NCBI GenBank assembly: GCA_903893815.1
Contig: CAITNS010000058.1
Span: 1 to 64,000, forward strand
Length of the DNA stretch: 64,000 bases
Reading direction: 5' to 3'
Source of the DNA: an uncultured Bacteroidota bacterium
Lineage (GTDB): Bacteria; Bacteroidota; Bacteroidia; B-17B0; Aurantibacillaceae
The translations under genes were made by a program, and so were the position numbers. Below, in pieces: positions 52,615 through 60,400 of this stretch. The notes below the pieces were generated by a model. It saw only the letters and a list, made by a program, of their open reading frames with translations, was not told where the DNA came from and made no database searches. Positions within the stretch are counted from its first letter, which is position 1; the number at the start of each line of letters is the position of its first letter.

Positions 52615-53292
52615 TTAATCTTCTTTGCCAGCCAACACAACTACAATCTCACCCTTTACCGTCTTGGCTTTAAAATGCGCAATTAGTTCATCAACCGTAC
52701 CACGAGCGTTTTCTTCGTATAATTTTGAAAGCTCTCGAGAAACTGATACTTGTCTGTCGCCACTTAAATATTCTTTAAACTCTTCTAATAATTTTACTAA
52801 GCGAAAAGGAGATTCGTAAAAAATCATCGTACGTGTTTCTTCTTTTAAAGAAAGCAGCTTGGTATGTCTTCCTTTTTTTTGAGGTAAGAATCCATAGAAC
52901 ACAAAACTATCGCAAGGTAAACCACTATTGACTAATGCAGGAACAAAAGCTGTGGCACCTGGTAACGTTTCGACAGCAACGTTATGCTTTAAACATTCGC
53001 GCACCAATAAAAAACCAGGATCAGAAATAGCAGGTGTACCTGCATCGGAAATTAAAGCCACTGATTTATTAGAAGCAATCATTTCTACAATTTGCTCAAC
53101 GGTAGCGTGTTCGTTATGTGCATGGTAAGAACGTAACGGTTTATCAATTTTAAAATGACGCAATAAATGAATACTATTGCGTGTGTCTTCTGCTAAAATT
53201 AAATCAACCGAATTTAAAACCGTAATGGCTCTAAAGGTCATGTCTTCTAAATTACCAATTGGCGTGGGTACTATGTAAAGTTTTGGTGTCAT
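52615..53292 (-). CDS. rsmI: 16S rRNA (cytidine(1402)-2'-O)-methyltransferase
   Basis: Methylates the ribose of C1402 in the ribosomal decoding centre. The 225-residue tetrapyrrole-methylase-fold protein begins KLYIVPTPIGNLEDMTFRAI and contains DLILAEDTRNSIHLLRHF, VALISDAGTPAISDPGFLL, LPGATAFVPALVNSGLPCDS, TMIFYESPFRLVKLLEEF and SVSRELSKLYEENARGTVDE. The usual C-terminal helical domain is short, as in other Bacteroidota. It heads a unit with two lipoprotein genes. Upstream is a 228-bp inverted-repeat element. Confidence 0.95.
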   Translation of the reverse strand: MTPKLYIVPTPIGNLEDMTFRAITVLNSVDLILAEDTRNSIHLLRHFKIDKPLRSYHAHNEHATVEQIVEMIASNKSVALISDAGTPAISDPGFLLVRECLKHNVAVETLPGATAFVPALVNSGLPCDSFVFYGFLPQKKGRHTKLLSLKEETRTMIFYESPFRLVKLLEEFKEYLSGDRQVSVSRELSKLYEENARGTVDELIAHFKAKTVKGEIVVVLAGKED

Positions 53293-53339
53293 ACAATAGT
53301 TAAAAATACAATTTTTTATTTAAATAAATAATACTATTT

Positions 53340-53567
53340 GGGTGTGCCGGCGCAAAGAGACAGCGCCGTCGTGCTGCCCGCTTCAATCTTTTGCAAGATG
53401 CAGGCAAAAGGATTTTCGCTCACATCCCTCACACAAGCTTTTTGCATTCAGAAAAATAAATTCTATTTTGAAAGTATAACCGCGTGAGGGATTGTATTGA
53501 AAATCCTTTTACGAAACGAAGTGGAGTAAAAGATTGAAACGAAAGCCCGACCCTCAGGGTCACGCCC
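53340..53567. repeat. 228-bp composite inverted-repeat element
   Basis: Three nested perfect blocks pair across the element: TTCAATCTTTT (53382-53392) with 53528-53538, AAAAGGATTTTC (53406-53417) with 53499-53510, and ATCCCTCAC (53424-53432) with 53484-53492. The outer parts are GC-rich (GGTGTGCCGGCGC; AAGCCCGACCCTCAGGGTCA) unlike the surroundings. It fills the gap between rsmI and the cytochrome gene. The block order resembles a large repeat class in Flavobacteria. Confidence 0.75.
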
Positions 53568-53572
53568 AAATC

Positions 53573-55006
53573 TTAATTTGCCTTATTCAAATCCAAATGC
53601 TCGTCACCTGTTTGGTAAGGCATGTAGGTAAAAATAAATTGAAACATTTCTTCCGTCGTTTGCATACTTCTCACTCCTTCGCCTTGCCACACTAATTTTG
53701 GTGGATGATTTGGGTTATTGGGATTTTGAGCTGTATTGTCAAACGTTCCGTAAACATGAATAACCGTACCTTTTTTAATAATAACCGGATTCTTAAATGT
53801 ATAATAATACTGCCACCTAAAATCCCATTTATTGATTTTTATTAAAGGAATAGTATCGCCAGAAGGTGTTAGTGCAAAAGCCCAAAATGATTTTCCCAAT
53901 AGATGCATATGAGGATTAATGGATAAAATAGTAGCGTCGCCATTTAAAGATGCTTGCGTGTGAAAGGTTTGAATTTGATTGGGTTGCAAAATTAATTCTG
54001 GTTCAATTTTAGAAATGCCAAAAGTTCCCATTTGTGTTTCAAATACTGGTCTTTTAGGTTTAGCACCGTAAAATATATTGATGTAAGAGCTATCCATCAC
54101 ATCTTTAGAACTAGGTCCATAATGAATATTACTCAATAAAATAGCGGCAGTTTTATTCATCTTATAACCGCCAATACCGTTAGGGTACACTGGAGGCGTA
54201 AAGCCTGGTAAATAATAAACCGTGTTTGGTGTAAGCACCGGAAATGTTCCGTCATCGTTCAATACATTCATTTCTTTGTAAAGCGGAGTATAATCTTTAT
54301 AATTATCTAAAGCATAAGTTTTCCCTAAATCAATATCCTTTTTATTTCCAACTTCATAATTAATGAGATGCCCGTTTACATGATGCGCTAACTTACGCTG
54401 CGATGGCACAAATTCAAAGTAACTCACAAAGGTATCTTTAGGCATTTGTGCTGAAATTTTTACTATATAAAAATGATCAGCGCCATTTCCTTTAATAGGA
54501 ACAGCCTCTTTCATTTTAATTACAGCGTCTGGCTTTTTGAAAAAAGAACCAGTGTAAAAAATGGGTGATGCAGGGATTTTCGCTTCATCGCCTTTTGGTG
54601 CACCGCTATCAACCCATGTCTTAATCAATTCAATTTCTTCTGGAGTTAAAGTACGTTCGCCAATAAAATGACTATAGCTTGGGTCGGCTGGCCAAGGTGG
54701 CATGTATTTAGTTTGCGTGACGAATTTTATTTTATTTTTATTTTTAAAGGCGTCTTCATAAGTCATTAATTCAAAAGGACCGCTCTCCCCTGCTCTATGA
54801 CACGACGTACAATTTTTATAGATAATAGGAGCAATTTCTACGAAAGTTGGATTAGAGTTTTTTGTTGTTTGAGATTTGTTATTTGAATCAGTAGTACAAG
54901 AATTCAGAAATAACAATATGCATGAGAATTGAAAAAATAAAACAAATGTTGCTTTATTCAAACAACTAAAAACCAAAAACTTTGCTCTGATATTACTCTT
55001 GAACAT
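53573..55006 (-). CDS. lipoprotein with c-type heme site and copper-monooxygenase-like domain
   Basis: A 477-residue surface protein. The N terminus is hydrophobic and ends in lipobox FLNSC (near Cys37). Residues ~55-135 form a cytochrome c-like domain with CTSCH, GPFELMTYEDAFKNKNKIKF and a distal-ligand candidate in YMPPWPADP. The C-terminal ~300 residues look like the ascorbate-dependent type II copper monooxygenase (PHM) fold: KLAHHVNGHLINYE corresponds to the first copper site and INPHMHLLGKSF to the second. Electron delivery from heme to copper is a reasonable inference. The first 14 bp overlap the 3' end of murF-alr. Confidence 0.75.
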   Translation of the reverse strand: MFKSNIRAKFLVFSCLNKATFVLFFQFSCILLFLNSCTTDSNNKSQTTKNSNPTFVEIAPIIYKNCTSCHRAGESGPFELMTYEDAFKNKNKIKFVTQTKYMPPWPADPSYSHFIGERTLTPEEIELIKTWVDSGAPKGDEAKIPASPIFYTGSFFKKPDAVIKMKEAVPIKGNGADHFYIVKISAQMPKDTFVSYFEFVPSQRKLAHHVNGHLINYEVGNKKDIDLGKTYALDNYKDYTPLYKEMNVLNDDGTFPVLTPNTVYYLPGFTPPVYPNGIGGYKMNKTAAILLSNIHYGPSSKDVMDSSYINIFYGAKPKRPVFETQMGTFGISKIEPELILQPNQIQTFHTQASLNGDATILSINPHMHLLGKSFWAFALTPSGDTIPLIKINKWDFRWQYYYTFKNPVIIKKGTVIHVYGTFDNTAQNPNNPNHPPKLVWQGEGVRSMQTTEEMFQFIFTYMPYQTGDEHLDLNKAN

Positions 55007-57455
55007 ACACTCTTTTTACGCGTGACGAAATACTGGTTAATACTTCATAAGGAATCGTTTCCATGGCTTTTGATAAGGTCATTAATTGATCTGTTGTATC
55101 AAATACAATTACCTCATCGCCTTCTTTGCAATCAATTTCAGTTACATCAACCATACACATATCCATGCAAATATTTCCAATGGTTTTACAAGCTTGTTTA
55201 TTAATAAACACTCCGTAATTTCCATTACCCAATTTGCGACTAAAGCCGTCCGCATAACCAATTGGAATTGTGGCAATTTTTGTGTGTTTGGCGGCTACAC
55301 CTTTTCTATTGTAACCAACGGTTTCTCCAACTTCTAATTCTTTAATTTGAGAAACACGTGTTTTCAAAGAACTGATATTCTCTAAATGAATTTTTTCGCC
55401 TTCATTAAACCCAACGCCATACATGCCAATTCCCAAACGTACCATATTATAATGTGCATTTTTAAATCGTGAAATGGCGCCCGAATTACAAATATGCTTT
55501 AAAGCATGATAACCAACTGCATGTTCAATTTGCGCAGTATTTTTTTCGAATAAAGCAATTTGAGAATTGGTGAATTCATCGAAAGTTTTATCATCACTAG
55601 CTACTAAATGCGAGAAAATACTTTTTACTCTTAGTAAAGGTTCGCTTTTTAATAAATCACATAACTCATTTAATTGAGCTGATTCAAAGCCCAAGCGTTT
55701 CATGCCTGTGTCTAATTTTATATGCACAGGGTAAGATTCTGAAATTGCTTTTGATTGCAAGGCTTGTAAAAAATCTTGTGCAATTTTAAACGAATAAATT
55801 TCAGGTTCTAAACGATACTCAATAATATCATCATACGATGATTCTTCGGGACTCATGACCATAATTGGCAAATGAATTCCTGCTTTGCGCAACTCAACAC
55901 CTTCGTCGGCATAAGCTACCGCTAAATAATCGACGTGATGATGTTGAAGTGTAAATGCAATTTCGGCACTTCCACTTCCATAACCTGTTGCTTTTACCAT
56001 ACACATCAACATCACCTCTTTAGTTACTTGAGCACGATAAAAATTAATATTATGAATTAAGCGATTTAAATTAATTTCTAAAACCGTATCGTGGCTTTTT
56101 TGTTGAAGTTGTTTGCTGATTATTTCAAAACCGTAACTGCGAGCACCTTTTAATAAGATAATGGCATTATGAAATTGCAGAGCAGTATTGGTTTTACTTT
56201 CATGAATAAATTCAGAAGTGCTTTCAAAAAAATGAGCATCGAGTTCAAATAAATCCTTTTGAGAAGAAATTTCTTTTCCAATACCGATTAATGTATCGAT
56301 ATGAAATTGCGCCATTAATTTGGCTACATGTTCGTATAACTCCCAACTTAATTTACCACTTTGCTCAATGTCAGAAAGTATCACCACCTTCTTACCGCCA
56401 CGATGCTGTTGCTTTTGGTGATGCAGAGCGATTTCCAAAGCATTGATATCTGAATTATAAAAATCATTAATCAACACGCAATTATTATTTCCTAGCTTCA
56501 ATTCTAAACGCATCGCAACAGCTTGTAATAACTGCATTCTCTTTTCAATATCTTGTTGCGAAATATTTAAATGCAATAAGGTTGCCCAACAAGTAATGGC
56601 ATTATCCACACTGGCTGAATCAGTAAATGGGATATTAATGGAAATTTGCTCGTTATTGTGTTTTGCAATAATTACCGAATGCGTAAATAAATTTTCTATT
56701 TCAATAATTTGAAGCTGAGCATTGGCTTCTTTAGAAATTAAAAAAACATTTTTAGGTAGTAAATCTAAATGCTCATTCTTTAAAGACAAAGCATTAATGA
56801 TAACCGTTTCGCAATTTGCAAACAGTTGTAATTTCTCTTGTAATTTTTGTGTATTATTTTTAAACCCTTCGTCGTGCGCCGATCCTAAAGACGTAAACAC
56901 GCCAATAGTTGGTTGAATGATTTGATTTAATAAAGACATTTCTCCAACTTCAGAAATTCCCGCTTCAAAAATACCCATTGTGTGTTTATTATTTAATTGC
57001 CAAACAGAAAGTGGAACTCCCACTTGCGAGTTATAACTTTTAGGACTACGCGCAATCGTATCATCTGATTTTAGTAATTGATATAACCATTCTTTGACAA
57101 TAGTTTTTCCGTTACTGCCAGTAACACCAATAACAGGTAAAGTAAATTGTTGTCGGTGATGAATGGCTAATTGCTGCAAAGCTTTTAAAGTATTTTTTAC
57201 AATTAAAAAACAAACATCATCTAAGCCAACACACTTTTCGGGAACATGCGTCACAATAAATGCTTTTACGCCTTTTTGATGCAAGCCAAAAATATATTGA
57301 TGCGCATCGTTTCTATTAGAAGTTAATGCTATAAAAACACTATGAGCAGGTTCTGTTAGTTGTCTACTATCCGTTAATAAATAGTGGATGCTATTATTTT
57401 GATTCCCAACTAAATTGGCATTAATAATTTGGGATATATGTTGGGTAGTGTACAA
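54993..57455 (-). CDS. fused MurF ligase and alanine racemase
   Basis: An 820-residue bifunctional enzyme characteristic of Bacteroidota. Residues 1 to ~450 are MurF (UDP-MurNAc-tripeptide:D-Ala-D-Ala ligase): PVIGVTGSNGKTIVKEWLY is the ATP loop, SPKSYNSQVGVPLSVWQLNN and LINDFYNSDINALEIALHH the partner motifs. Residues ~455-820 are alanine racemase: VLEINLNRLIHNINFYRAQV, PLP-lysine region CMVKATGYGSGSAEIA, HIKLDTGMKRLGFE, CNSGAISRF, and catalytic Tyr in VGYNRKG. The fusion joins supply of D-Ala with its use in the wall. It is the first gene of a pair with the cytochrome lipoprotein. Confidence 0.96.
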   Translation of the reverse strand: MYTTQHISQIINANLVGNQNNSIHYLLTDSRQLTEPAHSVFIALTSNRNDAHQYIFGLHQKGVKAFIVTHVPEKCVGLDDVCFLIVKNTLKALQQLAIHHRQQFTLPVIGVTGSNGKTIVKEWLYQLLKSDDTIARSPKSYNSQVGVPLSVWQLNNKHTMGIFEAGISEVGEMSLLNQIIQPTIGVFTSLGSAHDEGFKNNTQKLQEKLQLFANCETVIINALSLKNEHLDLLPKNVFLISKEANAQLQIIEIENLFTHSVIIAKHNNEQISINIPFTDSASVDNAITCWATLLHLNISQQDIEKRMQLLQAVAMRLELKLGNNNCVLINDFYNSDINALEIALHHQKQQHRGGKKVVILSDIEQSGKLSWELYEHVAKLMAQFHIDTLIGIGKEISSQKDLFELDAHFFESTSEFIHESKTNTALQFHNAIILLKGARSYGFEIISKQLQQKSHDTVLEINLNRLIHNINFYRAQVTKEVMLMCMVKATGYGSGSAEIAFTLQHHHVDYLAVAYADEGVELRKAGIHLPIMVMSPEESSYDDIIEYRLEPEIYSFKIAQDFLQALQSKAISESYPVHIKLDTGMKRLGFESAQLNELCDLLKSEPLLRVKSIFSHLVASDDKTFDEFTNSQIALFEKNTAQIEHAVGYHALKHICNSGAISRFKNAHYNMVRLGIGMYGVGFNEGEKIHLENISSLKTRVSQIKELEVGETVGYNRKGVAAKHTKIATIPIGYADGFSRKLGNGNYGVFINKQACKTIGNICMDMCMVDVTEIDCKEGDEVIVFDTTDQLMTLSKAMETIPYEVLTSISSRVKRVYVQE

Positions 57456-57460
57456 AATAA

Positions 57461-57496
57461 AAAAGTGGTTTATCTCTTACAAAATAAACCACTTTT
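57461..57496. terminator. bidirectional terminator between the response regulator and murF-alr
   Basis: AAAAGTGGTTTA (57461-57472) pairs perfectly with TAAACCACTTTT (57485-57496), 12-nt loop. It terminates the two-component operon on the minus strand and lies just upstream of murF-alr. Confidence 0.75.
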
Positions 57497-57527
57497 AAGT
57501 GAATTCCCTAATTTTTAGGTATTTAAA

Positions 57528-58229
57528 CTAGGAGTTTACTAATAGTTTAAATCCTTTGCCATGTATGTTAACGATTTCTACTTTAGAATCGTCTTTTAAG
57601 TACTTACGAAGTTTAGCAATGTAAACATCCATACTACGACCGTTAAAGTAATTATCATCATGCCAAATGGTTTTTAAGGCAAAATTCCTATCTAATACAT
57701 CATTTTTATGAACGCATAATAAACGCATTAATTGACTTTCTTTAGTGGTTAATTTTTGCTCAGCACCACCATTAATTAAGGCTTGAGTTTCTGAGTTAAA
57801 GGTATAATTACCAATAGTGAAGTTTACATCTTCTGTGTTATGTACACGTTGTTTATTACTTCTACGTAAAACGGCAGTTACACGTGCTAGTAACTCATCC
57901 ATGCTAAACGGTTTAGTAATATAATCATCAGCCCCAGCGTTAAAGCCTTCAATCGTATCTTCTTTCATGCTTTTGGCAGTTAAAAAGATAATAGGCACGT
58001 GTTTATCTGTTACTCTAATTTCTTTAGCCAAGGTCAAACCATCTTTAACTGGCATCATGACATCTAGTAACAATAAATCAAATTCTTGCTTGCAAAATGC
58101 ATCAAAGCCTTTTTTTCCGTCAGTAGCTAATTTTGTTTCAAACCCTTTTGCTTCTAAATATTCTTGTAATAATGTTCCCAAATTTGGATCATCTTCTACT
58201 AATAATATTTGTGTTTTTACATTTTCCAT
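57528..58229 (-). CDS. OmpR-family response regulator (RprY-like)
   Basis: A 233-residue regulator: receiver domain 1-120 (ILLVEDDPNLGTLLQEYL, Asp56 in DLLLLDVMMPVKDG, conserved Lys in DDYITKPFSMDELLARV) and winged-helix Trans_reg_C domain (~135-230, LTTKESQLMRLLCVHKND-like LTTKESQLMRLL, NGRSMDVYIAKLRKYLKDD, NIHGKGFKLLV). It follows its kinase gene by 24 bp. Order and sequence resemble the RprX-RprY system of Bacteroides; the regulon here is unknown. Confidence 0.92.
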   Translation of the reverse strand: MENVKTQILLVEDDPNLGTLLQEYLEAKGFETKLATDGKKGFDAFCKQEFDLLLLDVMMPVKDGLTLAKEIRVTDKHVPIIFLTAKSMKEDTIEGFNAGADDYITKPFSMDELLARVTAVLRRSNKQRVHNTEDVNFTIGNYTFNSETQALINGGAEQKLTTKESQLMRLLCVHKNDVLDRNFALKTIWHDDNYFNGRSMDVYIAKLRKYLKDDSKVEIVNIHGKGFKLLVNS

Positions 58230-58253
58230 AATCTATATTCTATTTATGTTTTT

Positions 58254-59831
58254 TTAATCTACGTTTTTATAAGGCATTACAATTTTAAAGGTACTGCCCT
58301 TTCCTATTTCACTCTCTACATTAATTGTGCCATTGTGCTTTTGTACCACTGCTAGCACATAACTAAGCCCTAAACCAAAGCCTTTTACGTTGTGAACATT
58401 GCCTGTTGGAACCCTATAAAATTTATCAAAAATTTTACGTTGATTTTCTTTGCTAATGCCTATTCCGTTGTCTTTCACGCTAATCTGTATACCTTCTAAC
58501 GTATCTTTGGTACTAATTAGTATGTTTGGACTGTCTTTTGTGTATTTTATGGCGTTATCTATCAAATTAAATATAATATTAGTCAAATGCACCTTATCAG
58601 CATTAATTAAACAATTAGTAGCCCCTAATTGTTTAGTAATGCTTCCTTGACGTTGATCAATTAATAATTGCGTATTTTGTATAGCCTGATTAATAATTTC
58701 GTGTAAATCTATGTCGCTTCTTTTGAGCTTAAACTCTCCCTTATCCAAAATAGAGGTTTGAAGAATACTTTCCACTAAAATGCTCAATCTTTTATTTTCA
58801 TCCCTAATCATCTTTACAAAACGCTGCTGTTTTTCGGGAGTCTTAATTATTGAATCATCATTAAGCATCTCCGCAGCTAAAGAAATGGTGCTTATAGGGG
58901 TCTTAAACTCATGGGTCATGTTGCTGATAAAGTCGTTTTTAATAACCGAAAGCTTTTTTTGCTTAGAAATAGTGGCAATCGTATAATAAAAGGCCACCAC
59001 TAAAATTAAAATAATCATTAAAGATACGCCCAACATCATCCACATGGTTTTTAGAAGGTAACTTTTTTGGTCGGGGAAGTTGACGCTTAAATACTGAGGA
59101 GTAACAAATACATTATTAGGCGATAAATTGATTTTCATAGAGCAGCCTAAAGAGTCACAATCTTTTTGGGCTTCTCTATAATTACCATTTGCTTTAGCAT
59201 TTGATAAACGACTGGTAACTGAATAAACAAAATGAGTGGTAATTCCTTCTGCTAATAATTCTTGACGAAGAATCGTATCTAACATCAAAGAATCTACTCT
59301 AGGTTTATAATCCTTGTAAACATTTATACTAATTAACTCATCAAATAAATCATTTACAATTTCTTTTTTGGTCTGAAACAATTCGTCTCTTAAACTCTGA
59401 ATACTTTTGGATGTGGATTGTGATGAGTTTAATAATTCATAAGGCAAAAAATGATTTTGAGAATTAACAGAATCTCCAATAAATTCTTTTTGCGACATTT
59501 TACTAGTAATGACTCCTGAAGAATCTGTACTTAATTCTTCAAAAATACGCACCTGCACATCACTCCCGCTAGGATTACCAACAGTTACTAAGCCTGGTTT
59601 TGTAATACGAACTCCTTGTTTACGTAACTTGATTTTCTTGGCAATTTTATTAGCCGTCGCAATTTTTTCGAGTTTATTAGATGTAGATTTTAATGCTTCT
59701 TTTACGGAACGTTCAAACTCTTCTTCTTTTAATTTTACAGAACTTTTAATCCAATAGATTTGCACCGCAATTAATGCGATTAATGCAATACCTACCAAAG
59801 TTGAAATAATTCCTAAATTGTGTTTATTCAT
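58254..59831 (-). CDS. sensor histidine kinase (RprX-like)
   Basis: A 525-residue membrane kinase. Helix 1 at ~8-28 (IISTLVGIALIALIAVQIYW), periplasmic sensor ~29-262 with two cysteines (KDCDSLGCSMKINL), helix 2 at ~263-285. HisKA has SNMTHEFKTPISTISLAAEM (His307). HATPase shows NLIDNAIKYTKDSPNI, VSVKDNGIGI-like ISVKDNGIGISKENQRKIFD and GFGLGLSYVLAVVQKHNG. It is the first gene of the pair with the OmpR-family regulator, which marks the cognate partner. The signal is unknown. Confidence 0.92.
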   Translation of the reverse strand: MNKHNLGIISTLVGIALIALIAVQIYWIKSSVKLKEEEFERSVKEALKSTSNKLEKIATANKIAKKIKLRKQGVRITKPGLVTVGNPSGSDVQVRIFEELSTDSSGVITSKMSQKEFIGDSVNSQNHFLPYELLNSSQSTSKSIQSLRDELFQTKKEIVNDLFDELISINVYKDYKPRVDSLMLDTILRQELLAEGITTHFVYSVTSRLSNAKANGNYREAQKDCDSLGCSMKINLSPNNVFVTPQYLSVNFPDQKSYLLKTMWMMLGVSLMIILILVVAFYYTIATISKQKKLSVIKNDFISNMTHEFKTPISTISLAAEMLNDDSIIKTPEKQQRFVKMIRDENKRLSILVESILQTSILDKGEFKLKRSDIDLHEIINQAIQNTQLLIDQRQGSITKQLGATNCLINADKVHLTNIIFNLIDNAIKYTKDSPNILISTKDTLEGIQISVKDNGIGISKENQRKIFDKFYRVPTGNVHNVKGFGLGLSYVLAVVQKHNGTINVESEIGKGSTFKIVMPYKNVD

Positions 59832-59873
59832 TACATCAAAAATAATAAAGTAAATGGTGGTTGTTTGTGGAGC

Positions 59874-60299
59874 TTAACGTTTTTTAACGCGCTGCTTTTC
59901 TTTCTCCTTTTCATCCTCTCTGTCTTTCCCTCCAAGTAATTCCAAAATACCGTTTACTAACCAAAGTACGATGCTAAACCATAAAGCTGTCCAAAAGCCA
60001 TCTACTTTAAAACCTACAACTAACTTATCAGCAAATAAAATCATTACTCCATTAATCACTAATAAAAACAATCCTAAAGTAAAAAAGGTAATTGGCAAAG
60101 ATAAGATGGTTAAAATTGGCTTAACAATAGTGTTTAGAAATGCTAATACAACCGCTACTAAAACCGCTGTCGTAAATTTATTTAATTCGGGCGGACCGCT
60201 ATTATAAAATTGGTTATCACCAATAGTAACTCCATCTAAGAAGTAAGCCGTAATAACAACGGCAATAGAGGAAATCAAAAGTTTAGTAATGAAGTTCAT
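59874..60299 (-). CDS. four-helix membrane protein, PF04020 (phage holin family)
   Basis: A 141-residue protein with four hydrophobic helices (LLISSIAVVITAYFLDGVTI; FTTAVLVAVVLAFLNTIVKP; LSLPITFFTLGLFLLVINGV; VDGFWTALWFSIVLWLVNGI) and a basic tail (KDREDEKEKEKQRVKKR). The FLNTIVKPILTILSLPITFF run is diagnostic of the PF04020 family, often called phage holin family IV-like although it is chromosomal and unrelated to lysis in most genomes. No phage genes are nearby. A good promoter lies upstream. Confidence 0.88.
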   Translation of the reverse strand: MNFITKLLISSIAVVITAYFLDGVTIGDNQFYNSGPPELNKFTTAVLVAVVLAFLNTIVKPILTILSLPITFFTLGLFLLVINGVMILFADKLVVGFKVDGFWTALWFSIVLWLVNGILELLGGKDREDEKEKEKQRVKKR

Positions 60300-60317
60300 A
60301 AAAGTTTTAATCTATAT

Positions 60318-60325
60318 CAAATATA
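60318..60325 (-). promoter_or_regulatory. -7 box of the PF04020 gene
   Basis: Minus-strand TATATTTG (60325-60318) with TTTA at a 19-bp spacing upstream (60348-60345) fits the Bacteroidota promoter pattern; leader of about 15 nt. Confidence 0.6.
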
Positions 60326-60355
60326 CGATTCTTTATGCTCAGTTTAAAACACAAA

Positions 60356-60380
60356 AAAGCCCGACAAAATATCGGGCTTT
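60356..60380 (-). terminator. terminator of the S46 peptidase gene
   Basis: AAAGCCCGA (60356-60364) pairs with TCGGGCTTT (60372-60380), 7-nt loop, flanked by A/T runs. It follows the peptidase stop on the minus strand. Confidence 0.8.
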
Positions 60381-60400
60381 AAAAAATTGAGTACTTACTT

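Noticed and set aside
59874-60299. Prophage remnant suggested by the holin family name
   Set aside because: PF04020 members are ordinary chromosomal membrane proteins; no other phage gene is present.
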